Shown here one piece after another: positions 26,840-37,156 of a stretch of DNA of 64,000 bases. The translations under genes were made by a program, and so were the position numbers. Each line of letters opens with the position of its first letter. The first letter of the stretch is position 1. Source of the stretch: Xenorhabdus beddingii (GTDB lineage Bacteria > Pseudomonadota > Gammaproteobacteria > Enterobacterales > Enterobacteriaceae); contig NZ_MUBK01000025.1 in assembly GCF_002127545.1 (NCBI RefSeq), positions 1 through 64,000 on the forward strand, given 5' to 3'. Below the pieces are notes generated by a model, which worked only from the letters and a program-made list of their open reading frames with translations, had not been told where the DNA came from and made no database searches.

Positions 26840-29098
26840 TTAATCTTCTAATTCTGGAAAATACGTTTTAGCATCATCTAACATTAATAAGAAACTATAA
26901 TCAAAGGCAATATCATTGATACGATTAAAACGACCGGTTTTTCCGCCGTGTCCGGTATCCATATTCGTCTCCAATAATAAGAGACTGTTGCCCTGTTTCA
27001 TTTCTCTTAATTTAGCCACCCACTTTGCCGGCTCCCAATATTGCACCTGAGAATCATGCAAGCCTGTTGTAACCAACAAATGGGGATAGCGCTGATGTTG
27101 AATATTGTCATAAGGGCTATAAGATTTAATACGCAAGTAATCTTCTTTATTATTAGGATTACCCCACTCTTCATATTCACCCGTTGTCAATGGAATGGAG
27201 GGATCGAGCATGGTGGTCAAAGCATCCACAAAAGGCACTTTTGCAATCACTCCCCGGTATAATTCCGGAGCCTGATTAATCACCGTACCCATTAATAACC
27301 CACCCGCACTGCCACCTTCTGCATAAACCCGTTTGCTGTTCCCATAGCCATCAGCAATCAGTGTCTTGGTTGCATCAATAAAATCATGGAAGCTGTTCAT
27401 CTTGTTTTTGATTTTACCTTGCAAGTACCAATTCTTACCCAGATCGCCACCTCCTCGGACATGCACTAAGGCATAGACAAAGCCACGATCCAGCAAGCTC
27501 AGTAGCGCAGAGCTAAAATAAGGGTCCATGCTGATGCCATAAGAACCATAGCCGTAAATCAGGATCGGGTTTTCCCCTTGCTTGAATAACGATTTGCGGT
27601 AGACCAAAGAAACCGGAACGTCCACGCCATCACGGGCTTTGACCCAAATACGCTGGCTTGCATAATGTGCTTTGTTGAACCCTTTCACTTCCTGCTGCTT
27701 CAACAATTCGCGTTCACCCGTCTGCATATTCCACTGGAATACCGAACTTGGCGTTGTCATGGATGAATAACGATAGCGCAATACATGGGTATCGGGTTCT
27801 GGGTTATAACCCAGCGAAGCCATATATGCCGGATCATCAAATTGGACCCGTTTTTCCTGCTGAGTTTTCCAATCAATCTGACGGATTGATGACAATCCTT
27901 TAGTCCGTTCCTGTACAATCAACCAATTATTGAACAGGGCGAAATTTTCCAGATCCGTGTTTTCTTGTGGCGCAATGACGGTTTCCCACGGCTTATTGAT
28001 AGCCTCCGCCCGATATAAACCAAACAAAGGGTTTTCATGGTTAGAACGAATATAAAATTGCCCACGGAAATGGTCGAGATCATACTCACGCCCTGCCTGA
28101 CGGGCAGAGAAAACCTGCGGTTCCGACTGCGGATTATTGGCATCGATCAGTCGATATTCTGAGCTTGAATAACTGCCACTTGAGATCAAAATATAGTCAA
28201 GCGAAGTGCTTTCAGAAATCGACAAATAGAATCGATCATCTTTTTCCTGATAGACTTTTTTATCCTGCTTGGTATCCGTGCCATATTGATGGCGGAATAA
28301 CTGATAAGGCAGCAACGTTTGTGGATCTCTGCGCACATAAAACAAGGTTTCGCCATCATTTGCCCACAAAATATTGCCGGACGTGTTTTCTATGACATTA
28401 TTTTCTATCTTATTGCTTTGCCAGTCACCATCAAAATTTTTAAATGAGATCTGGTAGTTACGGCGCCCTTGGGTATCTTCTGCTATAGCAATGCGCTTGT
28501 TATCCCGCGTCACGGCAAATCCACCCATTTGATAAAATTTATGGCCTTTTGCCCGCTCATTGCCATCAACCATAATCTGCCAATCGGTTGAATTATCCAC
28601 CGGCTTACGCTGATAGATTGGAAACTCTTTTCCTGCCTCGTAAACGGTACGATAGACATACCCATTATAGGTATAAGGAACGGACTGATCTTCTTTACTC
28701 ATTCTGTCAGTCATTTCTTTATACAGGGTTTCACGCAATGCCTGACCCGATTTCAGCATCTGTTCGGTATACTGATTTTCAGCCGTTAAATAATCAATAA
28801 CGTTTTTATCCTGACGCTTGTCGTCACGCAGCCAATAATAGTTATCAACACGAACATCTTCGTGCATCTCCATTTTATGTGGCTGCTTTGTGGCCGTAGG
28901 CGGCACCATTTTTTCCTCCATTGCGCTAGTAGCAAAACTGTAACTGAATAAACTACCACCCAGCAAAAAGCCAAGCATCACTCTTTTACCGTGCATAACC
29001 TTATTAAAAGCTGTCTTTTGGTTACACATTATCTTTTTATTATTTGGCTCTTTCGTATCGGGGGGAAAAGCCGTTTTATACTGTGACATGCCATCCAT
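26840..29098 (-). CDS. Oligopeptidase B-like S9 peptidase with an export signal
   Basis: The protein cleaves peptides after basic residues. The body aligns with enterobacterial oligopeptidase B: a propeller (DNYYWLRDDKR; NPEPDTHVLRYRYSSMTTP), then the catalytic hydrolase with Ser in EGGSAGGLL and His in MDTGHGGKTGRF. It is 752 residues against 686 for E. coli PtrB because of an N-terminal extension with a signal-like segment, MHGKRVMLGFLLGGSLF then SYSFATSA, starting at Met35. PtrB is cytoplasmic, so this copy looks exported. Starts at 29098, 29089 or 28996 are possible. It lies 9 bases after the TonB gene and before the receptor, suggesting it processes a peptide or haemoprotein substrate. 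Confidence 0.85.
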   Translation of the reverse strand: MDGMSQYKTAFPPDTKEPNNKKIMCNQKTAFNKVMHGKRVMLGFLLGGSLFSYSFATSAMEEKMVPPTATKQPHKMEMHEDVRVDNYYWLRDDKRQDKNVIDYLTAENQYTEQMLKSGQALRETLYKEMTDRMSKEDQSVPYTYNGYVYRTVYEAGKEFPIYQRKPVDNSTDWQIMVDGNERAKGHKFYQMGGFAVTRDNKRIAIAEDTQGRRNYQISFKNFDGDWQSNKIENNVIENTSGNILWANDGETLFYVRRDPQTLLPYQLFRHQYGTDTKQDKKVYQEKDDRFYLSISESTSLDYILISSGSYSSSEYRLIDANNPQSEPQVFSARQAGREYDLDHFRGQFYIRSNHENPLFGLYRAEAINKPWETVIAPQENTDLENFALFNNWLIVQERTKGLSSIRQIDWKTQQEKRVQFDDPAYMASLGYNPEPDTHVLRYRYSSMTTPSSVFQWNMQTGERELLKQQEVKGFNKAHYASQRIWVKARDGVDVPVSLVYRKSLFKQGENPILIYGYGSYGISMDPYFSSALLSLLDRGFVYALVHVRGGGDLGKNWYLQGKIKNKMNSFHDFIDATKTLIADGYGNSKRVYAEGGSAGGLLMGTVINQAPELYRGVIAKVPFVDALTTMLDPSIPLTTGEYEEWGNPNNKEDYLRIKSYSPYDNIQHQRYPHLLVTTGLHDSQVQYWEPAKWVAKLREMKQGNSLLLLETNMDTGHGGKTGRFNRINDIAFDYSFLLMLDDAKTYFPELED

Positions 29099-29107
29099 CC
29101 TGTATTT

Positions 29108-29911
29108 TTATTGGGATAAATAAAAATCTATTGGCAGTTCAACCGTCACCCTGCCATGAGTTAAAATGACGTCGGGTGGCTTAGGTAAAGGCTGCGCCCT
29201 TTCCAGCACCATCCTGGCTTCCCTGTCTAGTGAGTTAGTTCCTGAACGTCGTGCCAATTCACTGTCAATCAACGTTCCCGATTGATTAACCGTAAATTTC
29301 ACCACCGGACGCCCTGTCCGTTTTCTTCTCTGGGCATCTTCCGGGTATTTTTTATAACGATTTAAGTGACCGCTGACTTCTGCCTGCCAGATGGCTTTAG
29401 CGTCGGCAATGGCATCAGAATTACTTTCATAGGATGCCGCTGTGCGAACAGTGACATTATCAGCCGTTGCATTACTGGTGGTGGGTGCCGCGCTACTGCG
29501 AGACTTCTCACTTTCCTGCTCTTTTGTTTTTACTCGTTTAACGGGCTGTGTTTTTTTCAGTACATCTTGTTCTTTCTGCTTTTTTTTCTGTTTATTGACC
29601 AAAAGCAAGGCGTTTTCATTCACGTCCAATTTAGGCACATTGATTTCATCCACTTTGCTCTCCTGCTGCTTACTGGTAACAGAAAGCTGTTGATCAATGC
29701 CAACTGGCTGTTTTTGTATTTTTTGTATTGCTTCTGTCTGCGTTGAAAGTTCCACCATCACCGCAGGCGGGGGAAGAAACTCCTCGATATCAACATCCTT
29801 TGGTTTGTAGACGAGCCAGCCCACCAACAAAGCATGAAGTGTGATCGCAGCGAGAAAGGATTTTGCCACATGACCCGTGTGAGCATTTTGATAAGCGGTA
29901 TACGTCAACAT
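29108..29911 (-). CDS. TonB/HasB-type energy transducer
   Basis: The protein couples the proton motive force to the receptor. One membrane helix (AAITLHALLVGWLVY) carries the His of TonB at residue 26, while the Ser four places before it is Ala here. The periplasmic part is rich in Lys and Gln (KQKKKQKEQDVLKK) rather than the Pro-Glu/Pro-Lys stretch of TonB. The C-terminal domain (NRYKKYPEDAQRRKRTGRPV to VTVELPIDFYLSQ) is the TonB fold. It is 267 residues. The position in the operon implies it is dedicated to the neighbouring receptor, like HasB. Confidence 0.85.
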   Translation of the reverse strand: MLTYTAYQNAHTGHVAKSFLAAITLHALLVGWLVYKPKDVDIEEFLPPPAVMVELSTQTEAIQKIQKQPVGIDQQLSVTSKQQESKVDEINVPKLDVNENALLLVNKQKKKQKEQDVLKKTQPVKRVKTKEQESEKSRSSAAPTTSNATADNVTVRTAASYESNSDAIADAKAIWQAEVSGHLNRYKKYPEDAQRRKRTGRPVVKFTVNQSGTLIDSELARRSGTNSLDREARMVLERAQPLPKPPDVILTHGRVTVELPIDFYLSQ

Positions 29912-29945
29912 CTCTTATAGCACATTATGTCAATAATGAATGGAG

Positions 29946-29964
29946 ATGAATGATAATCAATTCA
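29946..29964 (-). promoter_or_regulatory. Fur box upstream of the TonB gene
   Basis: ATGAATGATAATCAATTCA contains the core AATGATAATCA of the Fur consensus and lies 35 bases before the TonB start. An internal iron-controlled promoter is likely. Confidence 0.75.
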
Positions 29965-30019
29965 ATATATAAATGAAAACTATTTTTATTTATTAATCAC
30001 ATCCTTGTGATACTTACCC

Positions 30020-30922
30020 TCATTTGGTTACATTTTCGCTCACTTTTGGCGTAAACCAGACAAAATCAGCATATTCGTTGTTCAAAGATACCCCTTTTTC
30101 TGCAATGACAAAGACAACCATTTTTTCATCCGGCGCTATTTTTTTCACATGCTGAGGAACACCCATCGCTTTTACCGCATGATATCCGCCTGCAAATAAC
30201 AACGCCGGAGCGGGCGCTTTAACTAACTGTTCTGCCATTCGCTGATCACGCAGTTGCTGAATCTGAGTCATCGCAGAGAGGTGTTGGTCGTCGATGTTTC
30301 CACCATGAGAATTTTTAATGGTTATTTCGAGGCGCTTTTTCACATCATCAGGAACCAGCGGGGTTCTGTCTCCTGCCCTGTGATTTTTGTATGCCTGATC
30401 AATTTCATGGCGATCCAAATTTGCCGCCAACAATGGGTAAGGGGCTTTCATCAGTTCCATAACCAAGTCGCCATACCATTTCCACGGCCACCCCTGATTC
30501 CACGCCAATAATTTCTGGACTCGCTCATCCCTGACAATCGGGTTACCCTGTAACCAGTTTTTAACTTTATTAACCTTTTCTTGTTGGTCCGGGCTAATCA
30601 TTTCCAGTAATACGGAACCATGAGGACGTTTTTCCCCCAGTTGTTGCACCAACCATAACTCGATCTGATGATGGTAAGGGTTATCATGTTTTTCACCCAC
30701 AATAACCCGGGGAAAGCTCGCCAATTGTTCAAGCAGTTCATCAGGCGTTATGGTCTTTCCGGTTTTCATATCCAGCACCGCACCGGATTGCATTAATTCA
30801 GCAGGCAGGACTTGAAGTGCCTCTTTAGAGGTATTTTGCGCCGTGTTTGGCGCTACGGCACAGCCACCCAGTAACAGGGAACACGCTAAGAAAGTCGATT
30901 TTATGCAGGTAGATGTTTTCAT
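30020..30922 (-). CDS. ChaN-like haem-binding lipoprotein
   Basis: The 300-residue protein has a lipoprotein signal (STFLACSLLLGGC) and the PF04187-type fold, with the conserved VIVGEKHDNPYHHQIE near residue 73 and LLFAGGYHAVKAMGVP near the end. Family members bind haem cofacially in pairs, and ChaN of Campylobacter is iron regulated. It probably sits at the outer membrane and hands haem on, or stores it, for the receptor system. It is first in the operon, with a Fur box 40 bases upstream. The haem-binding role is from the family; the position in the operon supports it. Confidence 0.85.
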   Translation of the reverse strand: MKTSTCIKSTFLACSLLLGGCAVAPNTAQNTSKEALQVLPAELMQSGAVLDMKTGKTITPDELLEQLASFPRVIVGEKHDNPYHHQIELWLVQQLGEKRPHGSVLLEMISPDQQEKVNKVKNWLQGNPIVRDERVQKLLAWNQGWPWKWYGDLVMELMKAPYPLLAANLDRHEIDQAYKNHRAGDRTPLVPDDVKKRLEITIKNSHGGNIDDQHLSAMTQIQQLRDQRMAEQLVKAPAPALLFAGGYHAVKAMGVPQHVKKIAPDEKMVVFVIAEKGVSLNNEYADFVWFTPKVSENVTK

Positions 30923-30961
30923 ATTTATTCATTATTAAAGAAAAATTGCCCGCATATTATA

Positions 30962-30980
30962 GATAATGAGAATCGTTTAC
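30962..30980 (-). promoter_or_regulatory. Fur box of the receptor operon
   Basis: GATAATGAGAATCGTTTAC agrees with the 19-base Fur consensus at 15 positions and is 40-58 bases upstream of the lipoprotein start. Confidence 0.85.
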
Positions 30981-30991
30981 AAATAAAAATA

Positions 30992-31017
30992 CCCTGTTAA
31001 GCATAGACTTAACAGGG
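30992..31017 (-). terminator. maeB terminator
   Basis: CCCTGTTAAG and CTTAACAGGG form a perfect 10-bp stem with a six-base loop. On the minus strand the run TATTTTTATTT follows. Confidence 0.85.
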
Positions 31018-31073
31018 AAGTTCACAATTTCATCCCAATCTCACGGCAGGATCAGGACAATCACAGACATCAT

Positions 31074-33353
31074 TTAGAGAGGATGGGTTTGTGCTTCAAC
31101 CGCCGCCAATGCCACCATATTCACGATACGACGCACCGAGGCAATCGGGGTCAGGATATGAACCGGTTTTGCCACGCCCATCAAGACTGGCCCGACAGTG
31201 ACGCCATCCGAACTCGTGACACGCAGTAAGTTATAGCTGATACGGGCGGCTTCCATATTTGGCATGATCAACAAATTTGCAGAACCTTTCAGTGGGCTGT
31301 CCGGCATGATATCCCGGCGGATGCTTTCCATCAAAGCCGCATCGCCGTGCATTTCACCGTCAATTTCAAGTGAGGGAGCCATTTGTTGAACCAATTCCAG
31401 TGTCTTACGCATTTTTCGCGCAGAATCACAATCAGCAGAGCCAAAACTTGAGCGCGATAATAAGGCCACTTTAGGTTCAATACCGAAACGACGAACAGTT
31501 TCAGCCGCCATCAGCGTAATTTCTGCCAGTTCTTCTGGGCTGGGATCTTCATTGACATAAGTATCCGCAATAAAAGTATTTCCCATCGGCAACATCAGGG
31601 CATTCATGGCACCTGCGGTATGTACCCCCTGGCGGAAACCAAAGACATCTTTCACCACTTGGTAATGTTCGCTGTAGCTGCCAACCGTGCCACAAATCAA
31701 GCCATCGGCTTCACCACGATGAACCATGATGGCCCCGATCAAGGTTGGATCGCCAATCACTGTCCGGCGAGCCTGTTCCTGAGAAACGCCACGACGTTTC
31801 ATTATTTGATAATATTCTTGCCAGTATTCTTTGAAACGCGGGTCATTTTCATTGTTCACAACTTCGAAATCTTTACCGGCTTCAATATGCAGACCCTGCT
31901 TCTTAATCCGCATTTCAATCACACTGGGACGACCAATCAGGATAGGGAATGCCAATCCAAGGGAAACCAGCTCTTGTGTGGCATGCAGTACGCGGATATC
32001 TTCCCCTTCTGCCAACACAATGCGTTTTTTCTCTTTTTTCGCCTGAGAAAAGATCGGTTTCATGAACAGGTTAGTTTTATAGACAAACTCATTGAGTTTC
32101 TCAACATATGCCCCGAAATCGCTAATAGGCCGTGTTGCAACGCCGGATTCCATCGCTGCTTTCGCGACGGCCGGAGCGATTTTTACAATCAGGCGGGGAT
32201 CAAAGGGTTTCGGAATAATGTAGTCCGGGCCAAAAAACAGATCCTGATCGCCATAAGCGGAGGCGACTTCCTGACTTTGTTCAGCCAGCGCCAAATCTGC
32301 GATAGCGTGTACACAGGCAAGTTTCATCTCTTCATTGATGGTGGTCGCCCCAACATCCAGTGCGCCACGGAAAATGAATGGGAAGCACAGGACATTATTC
32401 ACCTGATTAGGAAAATCAGAGCGGCCAGTACAGATAATGGCATCAGGGCGAACGGCTTTTGCCAATGGCGGCAGGATTTCCGGTTCCGGATTGGCTAATG
32501 CCATAATCAACGGAGCAGGCGCCATGGTTTTCACCATGTCCTGTGTCAATACGCCCGGCCCTGAACAACCGAGGAAAATATCAGCCTCCGGGATCACATC
32601 GGCCAATGTACGGCTGCCATTATCTTCAATCGCATAATCCGCTTTGGTTTTTTCCATATTCTCTTCGCGACCCCGATAGATAACCCCTTTCGAGTCACAA
32701 ACGACAATATTTTCACGTTTCAGCCCCAAAGCCACCAGCAGGTTCATACAGGCTATCGAAGCAGCGCCAGCACCCGATACAACCATGCGTACCTGGCTGA
32801 TATCTTTGTTAACAACCCGCAAGCCATTCAATACCGCAGCGGTACAGATAATGGCTGTCCCGTGCTGATCATCATGGAATACCGGAATTTTCATGCGCTC
32901 ACGGAGCTTCTGCTCAATATAGAAGCATTCCGGGGCTTTGATATCTTCAAGGTTAATGCCACCGAAGGTCGGTTCCAGCGCCGCAATGATATCAATGAGT
33001 TTGTCAGGATGGGTTTCATCTACTTCGATGTCAAAAACATCAATGCCCGAAAATTTCTTGAACAGAACGCCCTTGCCTTCCATCACCGGTTTACCGGCTA
33101 ATGCGCCAATGTTGCCCAATCCCAAGACCGCCGTGCCGTTGGAAATAACCGCAACAAGATTACCACGCGCAGTATATTTATACGCCGCCAAAGGATCTTC
33201 TGCTATTGCAAGGCAAGGGGCTGCGACACCCGGTGAATACGCGAGTGCCAAATCACGTTGAGTTGTCAGTGGCTTAGTCGGAGTCACCGTGATTTTCCCC
33301 GGCTGTGGAAATTCATGGAAATCAAGCGCACTTTGTTTTAGTTTTTCGTCCAT
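31074..33353 (-). CDS. maeB: NADP-dependent malic enzyme
   Basis: It decarboxylates malate to pyruvate, producing NADPH. At 759 residues it equals E. coli MaeB. The N-terminal malic enzyme domain carries [15 protein letters not shown] and [19 protein letters not shown], the NAD-binding part [16 protein letters not shown], and from about residue 430 there is a phosphotransacetylase-like domain ([17 protein letters not shown]) that serves regulation by acetyl-CoA in the E. coli enzyme. It is monocistronic, with its own terminator. The start ATG and length agree with the family. Confidence 0.97.
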   Translation of the reverse strand: MDEKLKQSALDFHEFPQPGKITVTPTKPLTTQRDLALAYSPGVAAPCLAIAEDPLAAYKYTARGNLVAVISNGTAVLGLGNIGALAGKPVMEGKGVLFKKFSGIDVFDIEVDETHPDKLIDIIAALEPTFGGINLEDIKAPECFYIEQKLRERMKIPVFHDDQHGTAIICTAAVLNGLRVVNKDISQVRMVVSGAGAASIACMNLLVALGLKRENIVVCDSKGVIYRGREENMEKTKADYAIEDNGSRTLADVIPEADIFLGCSGPGVLTQDMVKTMAPAPLIMALANPEPEILPPLAKAVRPDAIICTGRSDFPNQVNNVLCFPFIFRGALDVGATTINEEMKLACVHAIADLALAEQSQEVASAYGDQDLFFGPDYIIPKPFDPRLIVKIAPAVAKAAMESGVATRPISDFGAYVEKLNEFVYKTNLFMKPIFSQAKKEKKRIVLAEGEDIRVLHATQELVSLGLAFPILIGRPSVIEMRIKKQGLHIEAGKDFEVVNNENDPRFKEYWQEYYQIMKRRGVSQEQARRTVIGDPTLIGAIMVHRGEADGLICGTVGSYSEHYQVVKDVFGFRQGVHTAGAMNALMLPMGNTFIADTYVNEDPSPEELAEITLMAAETVRRFGIEPKVALLSRSSFGSADCDSARKMRKTLELVQQMAPSLEIDGEMHGDAALMESIRRDIMPDSPLKGSANLLIMPNMEAARISYNLLRVTSSDGVTVGPVLMGVAKPVHILTPIASVRRIVNMVALAAVEAQTHPL

Positions 33354-33901
33354 TATTTGATCCTTTACGCGTCATATCGAAGTGAAAATTTGCTCAGTAT
33401 AATAGTTACGGGAAGTTAAATCATGATGTCAGTAGCATTATTTTGTTTATAACCCGCAAAAACCCAAGAACAAAAAGTAAGCTAGTCATGATTTGATGTT
33501 AACCAACATGATATAGACAGGAACCTAATGATACCTATAGAGAGGTATTTTATTCCTCATTAATGAACTGATAAATTAATTAAACAAGTATTTTAAAGTC
33601 AGCATTTAAAATAAGTTTACAAAAACAAAATTTAATCTATAAAATATTAACCTCAGTTTATTTAGAAAATTATCAGCAATTAAGGAAACACATTTTCTTA
33701 TGAAAGTGAATTTCATTTCACCTGAATGGTTAAACCTGTTTGCGATATTTCTCTTTTTATATCAGGATATATTTTCAGAATCTCATTAATGATGATTCAA
33801 TATACTCCATAAAAATCACACAGCAATTTAACATAAAGCAGAGCTCTGTCTTTTATGTTTTATTAAACATAAAATCTGCATTTCTATATGGGAGAAAGAA
33901 C
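33354..33901. other. Long AT-rich leader of the narP-like gene
   Basis: No gene with a ribosome binding site is seen in these 548 bases. A frame continues upstream of the regulator's ATG but reads as low-complexity hydrophobic sequence. A weak inverted repeat, ATACCT/AGGTAT (33531-33548), is the only structure. It probably contains the regulator's promoter. Confidence 0.4.
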
Positions 33902-34537
33902 ATGCATAATCATTCAGTCATGATAGTCGATGATCATCCTATCATTCGTCACGGCTTAAAAGGGTTGATTGAATTGGAACGGGAACTCATTGTGACTGCC
34001 GAAACTGACAATGGTGAAGATGCAATTAATATCGCTTGCCAGATAAAACCAGACATTATTTTGATGGATCTGAATATCTATGGTCTTTCAGGAATTGATA
34101 CGATTAAATCTCTCCGGCGCAAGGGCCTTGATTCCTATATTTTGGTACTTTCTGATTCAGATCATCGCAGTGATATTTATGATGCCGTTGATGCCGGGGC
34201 TAATGGCTATTTATTAAAGGATATCGAACTTGTTTCTCTGTTGAACAACATAAAAAAAGCGGCGGATGGTCATGCGGTGTTCAGTGAAAAAGTTTATCAA
34301 TATTTATCTACCCGCCATCTTTATGTCGACCCTTTATCAAAATTAACCAAGCGGGAATTAGATGTCTTAAAAGAAATTGCAGAAGGAATGACAAATAAAG
34401 AAATTGCTGACTTCCTGTTTATTTCAGAAGAGACTGTGAAAGTTCATACCCGTAACTTATTGAAAAAACTTAAATCCCGCTCCCGTCTCGAAGCCACTAT
34501 CATCTATCTAAAACATAGGAAAACAGAGTTCATCTAA
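33902..34537 (+). CDS. narP: NarL/NarP-type response regulator
   Basis: The start at 33902 (MHNHSVMIVDDHPIIRHGL) has GGGAGAAAG upstream. The receiver domain has the acidic pair in VDDHP, the phospho-Asp in DIILMDLNIYGLSG and the Lys in GYLLKD; the C-terminal LuxR-type helix-turn-helix is LTKRELDVLKEIAEGMTN and EETVKVHTRNLLKKL. Overall it matches NarP more than NarL or UvrY (211 residues, GLSGIDTIKSLRR). In E. coli the sensor gene narQ lies near yffB, and here the regulator takes a similar place, although no sensor gene is in the window. Nitrate/nitrite response is inferred. Confidence 0.7.
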   Translation: MHNHSVMIVDDHPIIRHGLKGLIELERELIVTAETDNGEDAINIACQIKPDIILMDLNIYGLSGIDTIKSLRRKGLDSYILVLSDSDHRSDIYDAVDAGANGYLLKDIELVSLLNNIKKAADGHAVFSEKVYQYLSTRHLYVDPLSKLTKRELDVLKEIAEGMTNKEIADFLFISEETVKVHTRNLLKKLKSRSRLEATIIYLKHRKTEFI

Positions 34538-34571
34538 CATTGGGTTCTTTTTCAACCCGCCCAATATGAAA

Positions 34572-34608
34572 CACAATTTCCCTAAGTTTTGTCAGCGGGG
34601 AAATTGTG
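34572..34608. terminator. Hairpin after the narP-like gene
   Basis: CACAATTTCCC pairs with GGGAAATTGTG. There is no U-tract, so termination is possible but not assured. Confidence 0.45.
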
Positions 34609-34701
34609 GGTTATTAAGAATAACAAATTAGTTCAGAGCAGATTAATTTCACGCCTAATAATTATAGGTGCTATTTATTTAATTTATTATTGCTTAATAA
34701 C

Positions 34702-34770
34702 CCTATACTTAATGGATTTCAAGATGCCGCCGACAAAGCGGCAACCTGAAAGATGAAGGGGATATCTCTA
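34702..34770. repeat. Short copy of a dispersed palindromic element
   Basis: ATGGATTTCAAGATGCCGC and GCGGCAACCTGAAAGATGAA form an inverted repeat. The ends recall the element at 52609-52735, with its inner part deleted. Confidence 0.5.
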
Positions 34771-34835
34771 TCTGGATAAAATCCTAAATTTCCCGCATTA
34801 TGTCGGCTACGTTAAACCAAACCAAGGATCTCATC

Positions 34836-35246
34836 ATGTCGGATACCACTTCTCACAACATTTTTACCCTCTACGGTATCAAAAACTGCGATACCATAAA
34901 AAAAGCGCGTCGCTGGTTAGAAGACCAAGAGATCCCCTATCAATTTCATGATTATCGCGCTGACGGTTTATCTTCTGAGCTACTCCAATCCTTTATTGAA
35001 CCCATTGGTTGGGAACCCCTGCTAAATACCCGTGGTACAACCTGGCGAAAATTATCTGATGAGCAAAAAGCCGCCATTAATAATGCAGAAGCCGCTCAGG
35101 CACTGATGCTGGAACAACCGTCAATCATAAAGCGTCCCCTTTTGATCTCAAACCGTTTGATCTCAAAAACAGCGGCCTCAGCAATAGAGAAGTATTTAAT
35201 CGGCTTCAAGGCTGAACAGTATCAACAATTTTTCTCGCATGGCTAG
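34836..35246 (+). CDS. yffB: ArsC-family thioredoxin-fold protein YffB
   Basis: The start at 34836 ([20 protein letters not shown]) follows AAGGAT. It has the ArsC fold with the single active Cys in [14 protein letters not shown] and the family's central [17 protein letters not shown]. At 136 residues it is longer than the usual 118. Near the end a near-exact tandem copy ([16 protein letters not shown]; 15 bases doubled) suggests a recent duplication. The gene lies ten bases before dapE, as in E. coli. A glutathione-dependent reductase role has been proposed for the family. Confidence 0.85.
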   Translation: MSDTTSHNIFTLYGIKNCDTIKKARRWLEDQEIPYQFHDYRADGLSSELLQSFIEPIGWEPLLNTRGTTWRKLSDEQKAAINNAEAAQALMLEQPSIIKRPLLISNRLISKTAASAIEKYLIGFKAEQYQQFFSHG

Positions 35247-35255
35247 GATCTCATT

Positions 35256-36383
35256 ATGACTTGTCCTGTAATCGATCTTGCTCAACAGTTAATTAAGCGC
35301 CCTTCTGTCAGTCCGGATGATCAGGGCTGTCAGGAGTTGCTCATCCAACGTCTGCAGAACATCGGCTTCACGATAGAGCGAATGCCTTTTGGTGATACCT
35401 TGAATTTCTGGGCTTATCGGGGCACAGGAGAAACGTTTGCCCTTGCCGGGCATACCGATGTCGTCCCTGCCGGAGATATCTCACAATGGCAGACCGCACC
35501 TTTCGAACCGACTCTCCGCGATGGAATGCTTTATGGCCGTGGTGCCGCAGATATGAAAGGGTCTCTGGCTGCGATGGTTGTGGCGGCTGAACGTTTCGTC
35601 AGGGCATATCCTGCCCATAAAGGCCGCCTTGCTTTCCTCATCACCTCTGATGAAGAAGCCAAGGCAACAAATGGTACCGTTCAGGTGGTTGAAACATTGA
35701 TGTCTCGTCATGAGCGTCTGGATTACTGTCTGGTGGGAGAGCCTTCCAGCCAACAACACCTGGGAGATATGATCAAAAATGGACGCCGGGGTTCCCTGAC
35801 GGCCAACCTGACTATTTTTGGCACTCAAGGCCATGTTGCCTATCCTCAATTGGCCGATAATCCGATCCACCGTTCACTGCCCTTTCTACACGATCTGGTC
35901 AATACCACATGGGATAATGGCAATCAATTTTTCCCCGCCACGAGCATGCAGATTGCTAACATTCAGGCCGGAACCGGCAGCAATAACATTATTCCGGGTA
36001 AATTGTGGATGCAATTTAATTTCCGTTTCAGCACCGAGTTAACGGATGCCGAAATCCGCCAACAGGTGGAAGCCATGTTGAAAAAGCATAATCTGAAGTA
36101 TGAACTTGACTGGTGGCTGTCAGGTCAGCCTTTCCTGACCTGTAAAGGCGCACTCGTTGATGCCGTGGTTGACTCAGTGACCCATTATTGCGGGCGTACA
36201 CCGGAGCTATCAACGGGCGGGGGAACATCAGATGGGCGTTTCATTGCCAGGATGGGCGCTCAAGTTGTGGAGTTGGGGCCCATTAACGCCACTATCCATA
36301 AAACCAATGAATGCGTCAACGTGGCTGATTTACAGGCATTGAGTCTGATTTATCAACGTATCATGGAGCAACTCATTAAATGA
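35256..36383 (+). CDS. dapE: Succinyl-diaminopimelate desuccinylase
   Basis: It hydrolyses N-succinyl-L,L-diaminopimelate in the lysine and cell-wall diaminopimelate pathway. Its 375 residues show the M20 metal ligands in [10 protein letters not shown], the bridging Asp in [14 protein letters not shown], the catalytic Glu in [12 protein letters not shown] and the C-terminal GGGTSDGRF. The 3' end overlaps the next gene by four bases, so the two are coupled. yffB precedes it. Confidence 0.97.
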   Translation: MTCPVIDLAQQLIKRPSVSPDDQGCQELLIQRLQNIGFTIERMPFGDTLNFWAYRGTGETFALAGHTDVVPAGDISQWQTAPFEPTLRDGMLYGRGAADMKGSLAAMVVAAERFVRAYPAHKGRLAFLITSDEEAKATNGTVQVVETLMSRHERLDYCLVGEPSSQQHLGDMIKNGRRGSLTANLTIFGTQGHVAYPQLADNPIHRSLPFLHDLVNTTWDNGNQFFPATSMQIANIQAGTGSNNIIPGKLWMQFNFRFSTELTDAEIRQQVEAMLKKHNLKYELDWWLSGQPFLTCKGALVDAVVDSVTHYCGRTPELSTGGGTSDGRFIARMGAQVVELGPINATIHKTNECVNVADLQALSLIYQRIMEQLIK

Positions 36384-37072
36384 TGACACCTGACATGTTG
36401 ACTGGCTTGTCCACAGAACATTTGGTCACGCTGGCGGGCAATCACCGTTTACAGTTCAATGCCACCAAAGCCTTTCTTGCCATGCAGAAAGAGGCTGCCA
36501 AGGCGGGATTTAAGCTACAACCCGCCAGCTCATTCCGTGATTTCACACGCCAGCAAACTATCTGGAATGAAAAATTTCGCGGTCAGCGTCCAGTTTTAGA
36601 TGTTCATAGCCAACCGCTCAACATTTCAGAGATGAGCGAAGGTGAACGTTGTGAAGCCATTCTTCGTTGGTCAGCCTTGCCGGGAGCAAGTCGTCATCAT
36701 TGGGGGACTGAACTGGATGTCTATGACCCATTCCTGCTACCGCAGGGCAAGACATTGCTGCTGGAACCCCGGGAATATGAAAACGGGGGCTACTTTGAGC
36801 CACTGACCGATTGGCTGACAGAAAACATGTCTCACTATGATTTCTATCGCCCCTATACTCGCCCTGATGCTGGCGTAGCTTATGAGCCGTGGCATATCAG
36901 TTATTGGCCTATATCCCATGAAGCTGAACGTTTGTTCGATGAAGACGTCCTCCTGAATGTCTGGCAACATCATGATATTGCCGGCATAGACTGGCTAAAA
37001 ACCAACCTGACTTATATTTTTAAAAAATACATCATGGTAGAAGATCAGGAAAATAGTAGCTCAGGAAAATAG
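36380..37072 (+). CDS. M15 family D-Ala-D-Ala carboxypeptidase-like protein
   Basis: The 230-residue protein belongs to the VanY/M15 zinc peptidases that trim D-Ala from peptidoglycan stem peptides. The zinc ligands are visible in [15 protein letters not shown] (His and Asp) and YEPWHISYW (His), together with [15 protein letters not shown] upstream. There is no obvious signal peptide, so its location is unclear. The start overlaps the dapE stop. The order dapE-M15 is common in this group and links diaminopimelate synthesis with wall turnover. Confidence 0.8.
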   Translation: MMTPDMLTGLSTEHLVTLAGNHRLQFNATKAFLAMQKEAAKAGFKLQPASSFRDFTRQQTIWNEKFRGQRPVLDVHSQPLNISEMSEGERCEAILRWSALPGASRHHWGTELDVYDPFLLPQGKTLLLEPREYENGGYFEPLTDWLTENMSHYDFYRPYTRPDAGVAYEPWHISYWPISHEAERLFDEDVLLNVWQHHDIAGIDWLKTNLTYIFKKYIMVEDQENSSSGK

Positions 37073-37156
37073 TCGATTAGAAAAAGATTAGGAAGATAAC
37101 TGATCAGGCTCCCAGAGCCTTATGGAAAAGGCTCTTAATATTCCGAGGAGAACGTA

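Noticed and set aside
31620-32498. Plus-strand open frame opposite maeB (292 codons)
   Set aside because: Antisense shadow of a well-conserved gene; composition rich in His, Phe and Asn as expected from reverse codons.
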